The notes below the pieces were generated by a model. The model was given only the letters and a program-made list of their open reading frames with translations, was not told the origin of the DNA and made no database searches. A stretch of 64,000 nt of DNA from Nicoliella lavandulae (GTDB taxonomy: Bacteria > Bacillota > Bacilli > Lactobacillales > Lactobacillaceae), in the NCBI RefSeq assembly GCF_037546185.1, contig NZ_JAWMWH010000001.1:868001-932000 (forward strand). Direction: 5' to 3'. Each line of letters opens with the position of its first letter. Position 1 is the stretch's first letter. A program made the position numbers and the translations under genes. Shown here piece after piece: positions 1 to 7,826 of the stretch.

Positions 1-671
1 TCAGTAGCAACTGAATTGACGTTGGCATTGAAGTAATCAGCGCCGATAAAGTCTAAGACCAAGTCCACGCCACGGTGGTTGGTGATTTTATCGACTTCGG
101 CTTCAAAGTCTTGTTGCTTGTAATCAATTGCATAGTCGGCGCCATTAGCTTTACAAATTGCTGTTTTTTCGGTGCTAGAAGTAGTAATTACAGTAGCATG
201 TTTAATTTGTTTAGCTAATTGAATAGCAGCAGTGCCCACGCCACTAGCACCAGCATGAATCAATACGGTTTGGTTTTCTTGAAGATTACCGATCAAAAAG
301 AGCGTTTGATATGCAGTTAGATAGCTTTCTGGGATACTAGCTCCTTTGGCATAACTAACATCATCAGGAAGGGGAATTAGGCGGTCAGCAGGAACAGATG
401 CAAATTCTGCATAGCCACCTTTATCAACTAATGCTGCCACTCGTTGGCCAACTTTAACGTTTGAATCGCCAGCATCAACGACTTCACCAGCTAATTCTAG
501 TCCTAAAATGGTATCATCTGGTTTACGCTTACCACTAACCCACGCTAAATCAACGTGGTTCACAGCAGTAGCATGAACTTTAATTAACACGTTCCCTGGT
601 TGTAATTCTGGGGTTGGCATGTCGATGATTGGATTGGCTTGTTTTAAACTATTAATTGTAATTGCCTTCAT
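1..671 (-). CDS. NAD(P)H:quinone oxidoreductase-like zinc-independent MDR dehydrogenase (3' end cut by window)
   Basis: A medium-chain dehydrogenase/reductase of the quinone oxidoreductase type, expected to reduce quinones or enones with NADPH in the cytosol. The protein begins MKAITINSLKQANPI and runs 223 codons to the window edge, so the C-terminal third is missing. It shows the GroES-like N-domain (VLIKVHATAVNHVD, GLELAGEVV) and the nucleotide-binding core HAGASGVGTAAIQLAK. The zinc-ligand cysteine and histidine of true alcohol dehydrogenases are absent, which fits the quinone reductase branch. The ATG at 669-671 follows an AAAGGAGC ribosome site. The substrate cannot be told from sequence. 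It is separated by 75 bp from the co-oriented DUF2798 gene and has its own promoter-like sequence, so it is probably a single transcription unit. Confidence 0.85.
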   Translation of the reverse strand, partial: MKAITINSLKQANPIIDMPTPELQPGNVLIKVHATAVNHVDLAWVSGKRKPDDTILGLELAGEVVDAGDSNVKVGQRVAALVDKGGYAEFASVPADRLIPLPDDVSYAKGASIPESYLTAYQTLFLIGNLQENQTVLIHAGASGVGTAAIQLAKQIKHATVITTSSTEKTAICKANGADYAIDYKQQDFEAEVDKITNHRGVDLVLDFIGADYFNANVNSVAT

Positions 672-704
672 GAAAATGGCTCCTTTGCATAATAAGTTGT
701 AGTT

Positions 705-733
705 ACCGTATTCCAATATAGCAAAATTGTCAA
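705..733 (-). promoter_or_regulatory. candidate promoter for the quinone reductase-like gene
   Basis: On the minus strand a perfect -35 TTGACA (728-733) is followed after 17 bases by TACGGT (705-710). The -10 match is only partial, so the assignment rests mainly on the -35 box and the spacing. Confidence 0.4.
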
Positions 734-746
734 TTAAAGTTACTTT

Positions 747-1226
747 TTAATTAGCCCTATTGTCTAAACTAGCTTGAATTTTGTCTAAGAGCATTCGACA
801 GATGGGGCCTACAATGATTAGTTGAAGTGGTAAGGCCATGCAAAGGTTCAATAACCAGGCCCGTCCATACATTGCCCACGAAATGTTGCCGATTCCAAAG
901 GTAACGATGATGCCGAATAATGACATGAATGTTACCATCCCTAAGACCATTAATGATGAGATCCACAAAGCAATTTTAATGGGGGTTTGTTCCCATTCTG
1001 GTTTAAAAATGAACTTGAAAAAGACTCCTTTAACCACCGGACCCACTAATGCTAGGTCTAATATTGCTGCTACGATGAGGGCCAATGGATAACCGGCTAA
1101 AATTTCACCAATTAAACGTAGACTAGCCCCCTTAGCTAGCATAATATTGTAGGATTCCATGACGATCACCATTAACCCGGCCATCATTCCCGTAAACATC
1201 AATTCTTCTTTAAAGTTTCTTGGCAT
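747..1226 (-). CDS. DUF2798 family four-helix membrane protein
   Basis: A 159-residue integral membrane protein made of two similar halves, each with two hydrophobic helices (about residues 9-29 and 45-66; 87-109 and 122-147). This duplicated layout, with FTGMMAGLMVIVME in the first half and ISSLMVLGMVTFMS in the second, is characteristic of the DUF2798 family. The family has no established function; members are often near transporters or stress genes in lactobacilli. The ATG at 1224-1226 follows AAGGAGGAAGTTTTAC, a strong ribosome site. It lies divergent from eno. I recognise the family but cannot assign a role. Confidence 0.75.
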   Translation of the reverse strand: MPRNFKEELMFTGMMAGLMVIVMESYNIMLAKGASLRLIGEILAGYPLALIVAAILDLALVGPVVKGVFFKFIFKPEWEQTPIKIALWISSLMVLGMVTFMSLFGIIVTFGIGNISWAMYGRAWLLNLCMALPLQLIIVGPICRMLLDKIQASLDNRAN

Positions 1227-1345
1227 GTAAAACTTCCTCCTTAATTAATCACCGTAGATTACCATAGCACAATTAAATTTTCTTCATAAGTTACAATTAT
1301 GTTACAAATTAATGCTTGCTTTATGAAATCTTAAGGACAAAACTT

Positions 1346-1374
1346 TTGAATTATTTTGTTGCTTGTTCTAGTAT
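1346..1374 (+). promoter_or_regulatory. candidate promoter of eno
   Basis: TTGAAT (1346-1351), 17-base spacer, TAGTAT (1369-1374), about 52 bases before the eno start. An overlapping TATAAA at 1372-1377 is an alternative -10. Confidence 0.45.
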
Positions 1375-1426
1375 AAAAATGTAAATTAATTAAACAGAAA
1401 TAAAATAAATTCAAAGGACTGATTAT

Positions 1427-2719
1427 ATGCGTTTAAATGAAGTTTATATTGATCGAATTAAGGGTCGCGAAGTCTTTGATTCTCGTGGGAACCCAACTGT
1501 TGAAGCAGATGTAATTTTAACGGACGGTACTTTAGGCCGCGCCGAAGTCCCATCTGGAGCTTCAACTGGTGAAAATGAAGCAATTGAACTCCGTGATGGT
1601 GGCAAACGCTTACAAGGTAAGGGTGTTACTAAGGCGGTTGGCCACATTAATAATGAAATTAATAAGGCTTTACATGGAGTCAGTCCTTTTGATCAACGCC
1701 AAGTTGATAAAATCATGATTGACTTGGATGGTACGCCTAACAAAGCTAAGTTAGGTGCGAATGCCATCTTAGGTGTTTCTATGGCAACTGCACGGGCTGC
1801 TGCTGAATACTACAACGAACCATTATACCGTTACTTAGGTGGGGTGGACATTGAATTACCTCAATCCTTCCATAACGTTATTAATGGTGGTGAACATGCC
1901 GATAACGACATTGATGCTCAAGAATTCATGATTACACCATTAAAGAAGGATTCCTTTAGAGATGGGATCAACAAGATTGCCGATGTTTACCATACCTTAA
2001 AGAAAGTCTTAGAATCTGAAGGCTTCGAAACTGGGGTTGGTGATGAAGGTGGTTTTGCACCAAACATGAAGCACACTGAAGAAGCAGTTGAAGCTTTATA
2101 CAAGGCTATTAAGGATGCTGGATACGTTCCTGGTGAAGACATTGGAATCGCAATGGACTTTGCTGCATCTTACTTCTTTGATGCTGACAGTGGTAAGTAC
2201 AACTTTGAAGGTAAGTCATACACAGCCGAAGAATTTATCGAATACGTTAGCGACTTAGTTGATAAGTACCCCGCAATCATGTCTGTTGAAGATCCAATGG
2301 ATGAAAATTCATGGGATGATTTCGTTAAGGCTACTAAGCGCTTAGGTGATCGGATTCAAATCGTTGATGATGACTTAATCGTTACTAACCCTAAGTTTAT
2401 CCGTAAGGCCATTAAGATGGGAGCTGGAAATACCTTCTTAATCAAGTTGAACCAAATTGGAACGGTTTCAGAAACCCTCGAAGCAATTCGGTTAGCTCGT
2501 AAGAATGGCTTCCGGACAATGATCAGTCACCGTTCTGGTGAAACTGGTGATACTTTTGTTGCCGACTTTGCCGTTGCTGTTAACGGTGGTGAACTTAAGG
2601 CCGGTGCAATGGCTCGTTCCGAACGGGTTGAAAAGTACAATGATATCTTACGGATTGAAGAACAAATGGATGACTTAACTCCAGTTGCGCACTATCCAAA
2701 TGATGTTGATTTAGATTAA
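1427..2719 (+). CDS. eno: enolase (phosphopyruvate hydratase), divergent form
   Basis: Converts 2-phosphoglycerate to phosphoenolpyruvate in glycolysis; cytosolic and often also surface-displayed in lactobacilli. At 430 residues it has the family's normal length. Catalytic and metal residues are recognisable: the SGASTGE loop (43-49), E166 in AQEFMI, E207 in GDEGGF, metal ligands D244, E288 and D315, K340 in FLIKLNQIG, SHRSGET near 367-373 and K403 in EKYNDILRIEE. Several usually conserved stretches deviate, for example IVDDDL for IVGDDL and SGETGD for SGETED, so this belongs to a divergent Firmicutes branch. It stands alone and is not next to gap-pgk-tpi, which is the common Firmicutes arrangement. 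AAAGGA at 1414-1419 supports the ATG. A strong terminator follows. Confidence 0.95.
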   Translation: MRLNEVYIDRIKGREVFDSRGNPTVEADVILTDGTLGRAEVPSGASTGENEAIELRDGGKRLQGKGVTKAVGHINNEINKALHGVSPFDQRQVDKIMIDLDGTPNKAKLGANAILGVSMATARAAAEYYNEPLYRYLGGVDIELPQSFHNVINGGEHADNDIDAQEFMITPLKKDSFRDGINKIADVYHTLKKVLESEGFETGVGDEGGFAPNMKHTEEAVEALYKAIKDAGYVPGEDIGIAMDFAASYFFDADSGKYNFEGKSYTAEEFIEYVSDLVDKYPAIMSVEDPMDENSWDDFVKATKRLGDRIQIVDDDLIVTNPKFIRKAIKMGAGNTFLIKLNQIGTVSETLEAIRLARKNGFRTMISHRSGETGDTFVADFAVAVNGGELKAGAMARSERVEKYNDILRIEEQMDDLTPVAHYPNDVDLD

Positions 2720-2740
2720 TCTCTTTTAAAATAAGTATCA

Positions 2741-2778
2741 AAGGCCCTGCTATCAATTTAGGTAGCAGGGCCTTTTTT
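2741..2778 (+). terminator. rho-independent terminator after eno
   Basis: GC-rich hairpin AAGGCCCTGCTA / TAGCAGGGCCTT with a short loop, followed by a T run. It closes the eno transcript. Confidence 0.93.
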
Positions 2779-2861
2779 GTACTAAGGTACTAATAATTGC
2801 TAAAAGTAGCGCTAAGCCTTAGAATTGATGGATACACAATTTTAAAGAGGGAGGTGACTAA

Positions 2862-4157
2862 ATGAATAATGATCAATCAATTCAATTAACGGATCGCCAG
2901 TCGTGGCGGCAAATTTTTAAAGCCATTAGCAGTAACGGGCTTGGCGCATTTGGATTTGGAATCTTCGAATATGGAATTAGTTTTATGTTGCTCCACGCGA
3001 CTAATTCACCACTGAGCTTCGGGATGGGGATTACCATTTCGCCACTGATGAGCTTGTTATTTTTTATTCCCATTGGTAATTTTGTGGATAACCATGATCA
3101 TAAACGAATTATCTTTTGGGGGTTTATGCTCCGTATCGTTGGCTTCATTGCCTTGGCATTATCTTTACCGTGGTTTAAGGGCGTGGGGTTATTGATTCCC
3201 GTCGGCTTATTTGTGGCCGTTGATTCATTGCTGGTTAACTTACGAAATACCGCCTATTCTGCGTCCATTCGCCAGCTAGTTAACGGAGACATGGTGCCTA
3301 AATTAACGTCGTATAACACTGCGATTGCATCTGCATCTAGAATCTTAGCGCCAGTGTTTGGGGTGATTTTGTATTCGTTAATTAGCGTAGAGGGCCTCAT
3401 TGCCATCGAAGTGGTGGTCACGATGATTGCCATGTTGATCATGATGACCTTACAATTTCATGGAGTGGCACCAAGGGAATCGACCGTGCATTCGGAGTCA
3501 CAACTACGGCAGTTTAAAGAAGCCATTCACTACATGAAAAAGCGCCCATTCATTCGTGACACGATCATTGCTGAAATTGTGGTCAATTTTTTCTTTACCG
3601 CAGTGGTAACTGGAAGCCCGTTCATTATCGTAAACGAGTTGCACCTTAGTAACCAAACGGTGGCCATCATTGAGACCGGGTATTCAGTCGGATATCTTTT
3701 AGGAAGCGTCCTAACGAGTCTGCTGAAGAGTCAACATCGCTTTGCCTCACGGATTTTAACATCATTGGTGCTAGTCGGGGTAGCGTTAACGGGTCTAGGA
3801 GTTACATTTGCGGTGAGTCGTAGTGCGTTGATCGTTGGAATCTTTGGTTTCTTATTAGCGATGTTAATGGACTTTGCGTTTGCCATCTTTGATCTAGCAA
3901 TCGAGATTCGCTTACAAAGTACCGTTCACACTAGAATCTTAGGCCGGGTTAGTTCGACCTTATACACAGCTAGTTTTGCAATTATGCCCGTTGGAACGCT
4001 GGTTTATACGGGGCTTTTTGATGCCTTCGGTCAGGGAAGCTACATCTTGATTATTAGTGGTGTGATTTTAATTGCGTATGCACTTGGCAGTATTTCACTA
4101 TTTACTCGTGACATTAAAAAGGATGATCAATTTATTCAGCGGGCTCGAAATAAATGA
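2862..4157 (+). CDS. MFS family transporter (probable drug or metabolite exporter)
   Basis: A 431-residue, mostly hydrophobic protein with about twelve predicted membrane helices and a central hydrophilic loop near residues 203-225, as in the major facilitator superfamily. The loop between helices 2 and 3 reads GNFVDNHDHKRIIFWG, a variant of the MFS motif A that is common in the MFS_3/enterobactin-exporter-like group. That group usually exports small molecules by proton antiport at the cytoplasmic membrane. The substrate is unknown. The ATG follows GAGGGAGGTGACTAA. A small gene starts 36 bases downstream and may be co-transcribed. Confidence 0.85.
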   Translation: MNNDQSIQLTDRQSWRQIFKAISSNGLGAFGFGIFEYGISFMLLHATNSPLSFGMGITISPLMSLLFFIPIGNFVDNHDHKRIIFWGFMLRIVGFIALALSLPWFKGVGLLIPVGLFVAVDSLLVNLRNTAYSASIRQLVNGDMVPKLTSYNTAIASASRILAPVFGVILYSLISVEGLIAIEVVVTMIAMLIMMTLQFHGVAPRESTVHSESQLRQFKEAIHYMKKRPFIRDTIIAEIVVNFFFTAVVTGSPFIIVNELHLSNQTVAIIETGYSVGYLLGSVLTSLLKSQHRFASRILTSLVLVGVALTGLGVTFAVSRSALIVGIFGFLLAMLMDFAFAIFDLAIEIRLQSTVHTRILGRVSSTLYTASFAIMPVGTLVYTGLFDAFGQGSYILIISGVILIAYALGSISLFTRDIKKDDQFIQRARNK

Positions 4158-4193
4158 TATGATATAGGTATAACATTAATAGGAGTGAAGATT

Positions 4194-4484
4194 TTGAAAA
4201 AGCTAGTAATGCCATTTTTAATGTGTTTACGTAATGGCAAGTTCAAACCAGATGAAGTGTTTACCGGAGTTGATGATTTAGAAGGGCTCACGATTGAGTT
4301 AGCTGCGGTTAACAAGACGAATCAAGAATTGATCAAAGATCCAGATGATAACGATGAATTGAAATTTACGATTGAATCTGCTGATCAATTAATCAGTGCT
4401 ACCGAATTTAAGATGAGTGAGGTCTTTGAAACTAAGATTGACTTCGAATGGAATGATCACAAATTCCAAATTAGTTTTAAATAG
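4194..4484 (+). CDS. small conserved-looking protein of unknown function
   Basis: A 96-residue acidic protein beginning MKKLVMPFLMCLRNGKF, rich in Asp and Glu in its centre (KDPDDNDELKF) and ending in alternating hydrophobic residues that suggest a small beta-rich fold. I do not recognise the family. The TTG at 4194 is chosen because AGGAG at 4181-4185 lies eight bases before it; a GTG at 4185 overlaps that ribosome site. It sits between an MFS and a DMT transporter and is followed by its own terminator. Codon use looks like that of its neighbours, so it is probably a real gene. Confidence 0.65.
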   Translation: MKKLVMPFLMCLRNGKFKPDEVFTGVDDLEGLTIELAAVNKTNQELIKDPDDNDELKFTIESADQLISATEFKMSEVFETKIDFEWNDHKFQISFK

Positions 4485-4491
4485 TATGATG

Positions 4492-4520
4492 AAGGGATGG
4501 GTTGAACATCTCTTTTTTAT
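4492..4520 (+). terminator. rho-independent terminator
   Basis: Stem AAGGGATG / CATCTCTT around a seven-base loop, followed by TTTTTTATTT. Confidence 0.75.
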
Positions 4521-4551
4521 TTGACCTGTATTAACTACACCTGTGTAGAAT
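4521..4551 (+). promoter_or_regulatory. candidate promoter with perfect dyad before the DMT transporter gene
   Basis: TTGACC (4521-4526) and TAGAAT (4546-4551) are separated by 19 bases. The perfect inverted repeat CTACAC-CT-GTGTAG (4535-4548) lies across the spacer and start of the -10. A long spacer overlapped by a dyad resembles operators of MerR-type activators, but no such regulator is adjacent. Confidence 0.45.
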
Positions 4552-4583
4552 GAAGCTAATTCGATAAAAGGACAGTGAACAAC

Positions 4584-5501
4584 TTGATTTTGATATTAGG
4601 AATTATTGGTGGGATTATTTTACCAATTCAGACGTCGATTAATACTAATTTAAAAGATAATACTAAGGGAACACCGTTTATGGCCTCATTAGGTTCATTC
4701 ATAGTCGGGACACTTAGCTTATTATTGGCATTGCTTGTGACTAAAACGCCCATATTAGTTCCTGCTTCGGTAATAACTACGCAACCGTGGTGGATTTGGC
4801 TCGGTGGTTTATTAGGAATCATTGGTCTAACGGCAAATGTAGTTATTTTTCCATACTTAGGAGCAGTACAAACGGTCATTATGCCAATTCTCGGGCAAAT
4901 TTTTATGAGTATGTTAATTGATGCATTAGGTTTGTTTGGAACTCCCATCCATTCGTTAACACTAACGCGATTTTTAGGAATTGGATTGTTAATTGTTGGC
5001 ATTTTAATGGTGATTTTGCAAAAAAATATTAAGCAAGATCAATCGGGGATTAGTAAGTTACCATGGCAAATCATTGGGATCATAGCGGGGATGTTTCAAG
5101 CGACCCAAACCCCGATTAATGGTCATTTAGGCCTCGTATTACATTCCGCGGTCCATGCTGCATTTATTTCATTTTTAATCGGTGTAATTGGATTATTTAT
5201 TATCGTGGCATTTACTGATCATGGCTATGCTAAGTTCAAAAATGCATTTGGTAAGGGGCATCCATGGTGGATTTGGCTTGGTGGATTTTTAGGAGCATTA
5301 TATGTATTATTTAATGCGATTTTGAGTCCCGTTATTGGAGCCGGTGCTACGGTGGTACTAGTGATTTTAGGAAACTTATTTGGAAGTGTCTTAGTTGATA
5401 AGTATGGTTTGCTAGGGGCACCCAAGAAACCCATTACCGTGGCAAAATACATTGGGCTAGTTTTGATGGTCATGGGAGTAACGTTGATTAAATTGTTTTA
5501 A
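4584..5501 (+). CDS. DMT superfamily transporter, tandem DUF606 (YdcZ-type)
   Basis: A 305-residue integral membrane protein of about ten helices formed by two homologous halves. The motif PWWIWLGG occurs in both halves (near residues 69 and 230), each followed by a similar V/L-I-LG-xxFG stretch and by LxGxP (LFGTP, LLGAP). This is the fused two-repeat form of the DUF606/YdcZ family in the drug/metabolite transporter superfamily. Substrates of the family are mostly unknown; proposals include sugars and small efflux substrates. The TTG at 4584 is preferred because AAAAGGA at 4566-4572 is correctly spaced for it, while a GTG at 4575 is too close. A dyad-containing promoter precedes it and a terminator follows, so it is monocistronic. 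Confidence 0.82.
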   Translation: MILILGIIGGIILPIQTSINTNLKDNTKGTPFMASLGSFIVGTLSLLLALLVTKTPILVPASVITTQPWWIWLGGLLGIIGLTANVVIFPYLGAVQTVIMPILGQIFMSMLIDALGLFGTPIHSLTLTRFLGIGLLIVGILMVILQKNIKQDQSGISKLPWQIIGIIAGMFQATQTPINGHLGLVLHSAVHAAFISFLIGVIGLFIIVAFTDHGYAKFKNAFGKGHPWWIWLGGFLGALYVLFNAILSPVIGAGATVVLVILGNLFGSVLVDKYGLLGAPKKPITVAKYIGLVLMVMGVTLIKLF

Positions 5502-5512
5502 GATATAAAAAT

Positions 5513-5545
5513 AGGGATGCGCTGGTTGAGCGTATCCCTTTTATG
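5513..5545 (+). terminator. rho-independent terminator after the DMT gene
   Basis: Stem AGGGATGCGCT / AGCGTATCCCT (one G-T pair) with a short loop, followed by TTTTATG. Confidence 0.85.
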
Positions 5546-5911
5546 TTTATTATTAAAACGAGTTTATATTAAATTAGTAGAGTTAGTTTAAGTATTAATG
5601 AATACGAAAATTATTAGTGTTGTTTTGGACGTTATATTTCATCCTGCATGGAGGAGTCCATTGTACTTTATTTTAAGTTTTGTGGAAACTGTATCGATGG
5701 GTGCTTGTATTATTTATTTTCCAAAAAGAAAACACCTTTAAATAAATGAAGCATATAGCGAGCGTGTAAGCCAGAATGAAAAGGCTACTCAATTAAGAGT
5801 AACCTTACATCTCACTACACCCACGGTATTAAATTATCATATAAAATTGAATGTCAAAATGAATGCCATTGAATGCCGATCTATTATCTTTAGTTACATA
5901 CTTTATTAAAC
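5546..5911. other. gene-poor stretch with one doubtful 47-codon ORF (5598-5741, plus)
   Basis: Between two terminators I see no clear gene. An ATG ORF at 5598-5741 could encode a 47-residue peptide starting MNTKIISVVLDVIFH with one hydrophobic segment and a basic tail (FPKRKHL). It lacks a convincing ribosome site, so it may be a gene remnant. A hairpin AAGGCTACTC / GAGTAACCTT lies at 5781-5804 and, read on the minus strand, is followed by TTTTC; it may be a second weak terminator downstream of ssrA. Confidence 0.3.
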
Positions 5912-5961
5912 AAAAAAGCTATTATATCAATGTTTTAAACACTGATATAATAGCTTTTTTC
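5912..5961 (-). terminator. terminator of ssrA (symmetrical)
   Basis: Long near-perfect hairpin AAAAAAGCTATTATATCA / TGATATAATAGCTTTTTT just past the tmRNA 3' end. It has T runs in both directions. Confidence 0.85.
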
Positions 5962-5968
5962 TTAGCAA

Positions 5969-6339
5969 TGGAGTCGGCGGGAGTCGAACCCGCGTCCGAG
6001 CATATTGCCACCCGAATATCTACGTTCATAGGGATACTATTTGCGCATTCACTAGCCAAAACGCCGTATTCCAGGGCATGCATGACTAGCTAACCTGATT
6101 AGTCTCTTCCAGCAACTTCAGGTGGGAGCTGCTGACGTAAGTCCACTGCATATAAAACCCAGTCCCGGCTCATGGACGAAGCCGGCTGGATCACGCTAAG
6201 CTACTGTTTAGGCAGCTACAGCGTAAGAGTTTGTATTATTGTTTGCAGTTATAATAGAAAACTGAGCGTTTTTAACGTGGTCGTTGCCACGGAGCGCAAT
6301 TCAGGCTCAACCTATACCCGTCGAATCCATAACGACCCC
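5969..6339 (-). ncRNA. ssrA: transfer-messenger RNA (tmRNA)
   Basis: Rescues stalled ribosomes together with SmpB and marks the unfinished protein for proteolysis. The 5' end reads GGGGTCGTTATGGATTCGAC and the 3' end reads GGACGCGGGTTCGACTCCCG...CTCCA with an encoded CCA, so the tRNA-Ala-like ends are complete; length is 371 nt. The tag reading frame occupies complement 6208-6246: resume codon GCA, peptide ANNNTNSYAVAA, stop TAA, preceded in the mature tag by the tRNA-borne alanine. The C-terminal AVAA replaces the more common ALAA. A promoter lies upstream on the same strand and a strong hairpin downstream. ORFs crossing this region in other frames are not genes. Confidence 0.97.
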
Positions 6340-6356
6340 GACAGAATACATAGAAT

Positions 6357-6384
6357 ATATTATCATAGTTACAAACAAAGTCAA
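6357..6384 (-). promoter_or_regulatory. candidate promoter of ssrA
   Basis: On the minus strand TTGACT (6379-6384), 16-base spacer, TAATAT (6357-6362). Other AT-rich -10 registers are possible. Confidence 0.55.
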
Positions 6385-6485
6385 AATGATAAGCTTTTGT
6401 TAGCAAACTAATAAATTTCACCAATTCTAGTTTAAATTAAGCTATAATATAAATACTAAGCATCGAATTTAATGAGGTGAATTAA

Positions 6486-7178
6486 TTGAAATCGACTACG
6501 ATTGCCAGCGAGAAGACGCGCCCGTTCTATGTAAAACTAAAGCGCTCGCCAATGGCTGACTGGTTTATTCCTGAAATTATCAAAAATACTAAAATTAAAA
6601 AGCAAAAATTACCGAAGACTTCGCTAAAGGGAGAATTTCAAATTAAACGATTTGGATACTTTCATAAGCATGCTTGGTATTTTTTTGAAAATGATGATGT
6701 TACCGGATGGTTACCATTAAAGTCTGTTCGGAATAATTATCGTCGATTAGCTGTTGAACCAGTAACGTCAGATAACCATCAAGTGGTTGCAAGTTATTTA
6801 GCAGTAGCGAAAATGATGTTAAACTATGCTGGCGCACCAGTTTCAGATACTGAGATGAATGATTTATTTGAATTGTCAGTAGATGAGGTCCCATTACCTG
6901 CTGATTTCTTTACCGTGATTGTGGATCAAATTGGTTCATTTAAAAATCTATCTGGTAAAAAGCTACGCCGATTACGTAGTCATTTACGTAGAGAACGGCC
7001 AATTATGATGTGGCTAGGTAGTAATAATAGTCATCCCCAGACAGCCATTTTATTGACTGGTTTTAATAAGAAGGTCTTTTTTTATTTAGACCCATCCACT
7101 GGTAATGTTCATGCGATAACTAAAAAGGCCCTCCTTAAAAGATGGAAAGCAGCCCGACATTTAGCAATTAGTTATTAA
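6486..7178 (+). CDS. C39-like (papain-fold) domain protein lacking cysteine, probable pseudopeptidase
   Basis: A 230-residue protein. Residues about 45-80 (FQIKRFGYFHKHAWYFFENDD, then GWLP) resemble a small SH3-like module. Residues about 95-215 resemble Peptidase_C39-like domains: a helix SYLAVAKMMLNYAG where the nucleophile helix would be, and a later HPQTAILLTG...VFFYLDPSTG that matches the family's His and D-P region. No cysteine occurs anywhere in the protein, so the usual Cys nucleophile is missing. No signal peptide or membrane segment is seen, suggesting a cytosolic or non-classically located protein. The start is TTG at 6486 after GAGGTGA. Role unknown; the family call is by motif resemblance only. 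Confidence 0.6.
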   Translation: MKSTTIASEKTRPFYVKLKRSPMADWFIPEIIKNTKIKKQKLPKTSLKGEFQIKRFGYFHKHAWYFFENDDVTGWLPLKSVRNNYRRLAVEPVTSDNHQVVASYLAVAKMMLNYAGAPVSDTEMNDLFELSVDEVPLPADFFTVIVDQIGSFKNLSGKKLRRLRSHLRRERPIMMWLGSNNSHPQTAILLTGFNKKVFFYLDPSTGNVHAITKKALLKRWKAARHLAISY

Positions 7179-7212
7179 AAAAGTTTGAGTCGCTAGACTC
7201 AAACTTTTTTAA
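7174..7212. terminator. bidirectional terminator between convergent genes
   Basis: Hairpin TTAAAAAAGTTTGAGTC / GACTCAAACTTTTTTAA with a GCTA loop. It serves the plus gene ending at 7178 and the minus lipoprotein gene ending at 7209. Confidence 0.9.
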
Positions 7213-7670
7213 TAGGCACCAATGCGATAAGTAACCGTACTTAACCGACTTGGGTTATCCTTAGTGGTAATCCCATATAAGTTATTATTTTTGGCAATCT
7301 TGGAAAGTCCATCGACGCCGATCGTAACCTTATCACCGACTTGAAAGGCCTTCATGGAAGTAATGTCGTTGGTAACTGAAGCGTACGTTAATTTGGTTTT
7401 AGGATCCTTGATTACAAACGTAGCACTACCTTGGAAACTCTTACCAATCTTGGTAATTTCACCCTTAATTGAATAGTGGTGCATTAAGTACTTCATATTA
7501 TTAGGTTTAAGCCGAATTAGCTTCTTCTTGGATAGCTTTTCATTGATTGGTTGGTACTTACTGGTGTCAATATTCGTAAATTTTGATTTAACGATTGTGG
7601 TTCCAGTTTTACCACAAGCTGACAATAAGAGTGTTAGTGATGCAACCGTGATTAATAATGCTTTTTTCAT
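7209..7670 (-). CDS. small lipoprotein of unknown function
   Basis: A 153-residue predicted lipoprotein: basic N-terminus MKKALL, hydrophobic core, and lipobox LSAC with the modified cysteine at residue 19. The mature part is lysine-rich, with a segment near 75-140 (ITKIGKSFQGSATFVI, FQVGDKVTIGVDG) that resembles an OB-fold-like beta barrel. It would be anchored to the outer face of the membrane. I do not recognise a named family. The ATG at 7668-7670 is chosen because GGGAG lies just upstream and the signal peptide starts there; an upstream ATG at 7742 would add an implausible 24-residue extension. Confidence 0.75.
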   Translation of the reverse strand: MKKALLITVASLTLLLSACGKTGTTIVKSKFTNIDTSKYQPINEKLSKKKLIRLKPNNMKYLMHHYSIKGEITKIGKSFQGSATFVIKDPKTKLTYASVTNDITSMKAFQVGDKVTIGVDGLSKIAKNNNLYGITTKDNPSRLSTVTYRIGAY

Positions 7671-7776
7671 TCTCTCAATTCTCCCTTGGTAATGGTTCCG
7701 CAAAACACATATTGATTTTAAGAATAGGGGGAATGCGTCCAAAAGTCAATTGTAGATGGAATGATTTAAGAAAAAT

Positions 7777-7820
7777 AAAATAAAAAGCCATCAGCCTTAG
7801 TAAACACTAAAGCGAATGGC
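7777..7820 (-). terminator. terminator of tRNA-Glu
   Basis: On the minus strand GCCATTCGCTTTAGT pairs imperfectly with ACTAAGGCTGATGGC, followed by TTTTTATTTTATT. Confidence 0.75.
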
Positions 7821-7826
7821 AACTGA

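Noticed and set aside
5863..6411. Plus-strand ORFs of 76-79 codons
   Set aside because: They lie across the tmRNA gene on the other strand and have no ribosome sites.
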